From JADKAV01 sp041393775 (GTDB taxonomy: Bacteria; Actinomycetota; Actinomycetes; S36-B12; UBA10799), in NCBI GenBank assembly GCA_041393775.1, contig JAWKJM010000012.1, positions 9,056 through 73,055 on the forward strand: a DNA stretch of 64,000 nt, given 5' to 3'. The notes under the pieces are model-generated. The model searched no databases. It was not told the origin of the DNA and saw only the letters and a program-made list of their open reading frames with translations. Each line of letters begins with the position of its first letter. Position 1 is the first letter of the stretch. Shown one piece after another: positions 63,394 through 64,000 of the stretch. The translations under genes were made by a program, and so were the position numbers.

Positions 63394-63685
63394 GCCCCGA
63401 GCACATCGCCACAATCTCGCAGGCTCCACGGACAAGCCCGGGCCAGATCCAGCATCTACTTGCTCGGCTACCAGAGTCACTTGCTCCCATACGCTGCAGT
63501 CGTCAGAACGCGTTCGGGGCACAACGTGGGCACCATCTGCTTGCCGAACGCACCATCGACGCCGAAGTCGATCGACAGCTCGTGGGATCTGCAGCGTGCG
63601 CGACGTCGGCCAGATTTCGGGGTCCCGGTATAGCCCACCGGGCGGTCGAGTATCTTGGCCTTCGAGTTACCTACGAGGGGGACCC
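63394..63685. other. Upstream region of the Wzz-like gene
   Basis: About 290 bases without a supported gene. Possible -10 boxes TATAGC and TATCTT occur between 63630 and 63660, ahead of the strong GAGGGGG ribosome-binding site. I see no palindromic element of the families found elsewhere. Confidence 0.4.
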
Positions 63686-64000
63686 TTGACTCTCCAAGAC
63701 TATTTGCGGATCCTGCGACGATCGTGGCCGGTGATCCTAATCACCACGCTGGTCGGCGCGCTGCTCGCCCTAGGCGTGTCACTGCTGATGACGCCTCAGT
63801 ACCAGGCGCAAGCCCAGTTGTTCGTCTCGGTCAAGTCCGCGGGGCAGGCCGGAGATGCCTACTCCGGCGGCCTCTTCGTCCAGCAGCGGGTCAAGTCCTA
63901 CGTCGACGTCGTCGACAGCCCGTCCGTCCTCGCCCCGGTGATCGATGAGTTGCACCTCAACACCACCTACGTGGATCTCGCGGATCGGGTCTCCGCACAG
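63686..64000 (+). CDS. Wzz-type polysaccharide chain-length/tyrosine autokinase protein, N-terminal part
   Basis: The gene runs off the window; 105 residues are visible. It starts at TTG with GAGGGGG before it. The sequence has LQDYLRILRRSWPVILITTL, a first membrane helix (VGALLALGVSLLM) and a periplasmic start with TPQYQAQAQLFVS and FVQQRVKSYVDVVDSPSVL. This is the Wzz domain of chain-length regulators, in actinobacteria often fused to a BY-type tyrosine kinase. It fits with the two ligase/polymerase-like genes just upstream. Confidence 0.85.
   Translation, partial: MTLQDYLRILRRSWPVILITTLVGALLALGVSLLMTPQYQAQAQLFVSVKSAGQAGDAYSGGLFVQQRVKSYVDVVDSPSVLAPVIDELHLNTTYVDLADRVSAQ

Overview
The window is a stretch of chromosome from a high-G+C Gram-positive bacterium (Actinomycetota). 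Gene content points there: an AlkB-rubredoxin-TetR cluster, a CsoR/CopZ pair, a CtpE-type P-ATPase, pyruvate phosphate dikinase, a DUF2505 protein, a DUF5302-like small protein, a GAP-family membrane protein and PIG3-type quinone oxidoreductases. So do the many GTG/TTG starts. In about 25 genes an actinobacterial-type -10 hexamer (A at position 2, T at position 6) lies only 6-8 nt before the start codon, so much of the window is probably transcribed as leaderless mRNA. I cannot name a genus. I see no tRNA, rRNA, CRISPR array, transposase or intact integrase.

Layout. 1-13.4 kb: housekeeping and transport genes (alcohol dehydrogenase fragment, FUSC transporter, YdeI protein with a regulator, M20 peptidase, EamA transporter, DUF4189 secreted protein, CtpE-like ATPase, sirtuin, epoxide-hydrolase-like enzyme, DUF255 thioredoxin protein). 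13.4-17.1 kb: a small island with a recombinase-like remnant, a DUF4143 ATPase and a Fic protein, delimited by three copies of a direct repeat and ending in a broken second DUF255 gene. 17.2-20.3 kb: quinone reductase, then a ParA-like ATPase/HAMP sensor pair. 20.4-24.8 kb: a compact three-gene operon (RsbW-like ATPase fused to GNAT, MFS exporter, ATP-grasp ligase) that looks like a small biosynthesis-and-export unit of unknown product. 24.9-31.9 kb: AIM24 protein, hydrolase, alkane hydroxylase operon, PBP4-type carboxypeptidase, pyrophosphatase, lysoplasmalogenase. 32-38.6 kb: thioesterase, copper-sensing pair, lipase-like and nitrilase pair, PPDK. 39-47 kb: gamma-glutamyltransferase, SerA, a frameshifted DUF2505 gene, UvrD-like helicase, formyl-THF cycloligase, ArfB, and a HisA-like protein without the first catalytic aspartate. 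47-55.8 kb: diguanylate cyclase, glycerate kinase, glutathione peroxidase, quinone reductase, MFS and VOC proteins. 55.8-59.7 kb: a heterodimeric ABC exporter. 60-64 kb: start of a surface-polysaccharide locus with two tandem O-antigen-ligase-like genes and the beginning of a Wzz/chain-length protein.

The most striking feature is between the genes. Two unrelated families of short palindromic elements recur. Family A is built on TGTNACGAAGGTGCG or its GAAGTTGCG variant (six sites). Family B is built on CTCCATCTGCTGGCC (five sites). Each site is a set of about four arms that fold into nested (A) or consecutive (B) hairpins, and every site lies directly downstream of at least one gene. In family A the gene's own stop codon sometimes lies inside the first arm. 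In family B both arms change together (CTCCAACCTCTGGCC with its complement), which argues for a selected RNA or cruciform structure. Other palindromes with wholly different cores occupy similar gaps (3135-3212, 13865-13907, 24838-24894, 42489-42527, 59806-59875). I regard this as the best candidate here for an undescribed system: a structure-defined class of gene-end elements.
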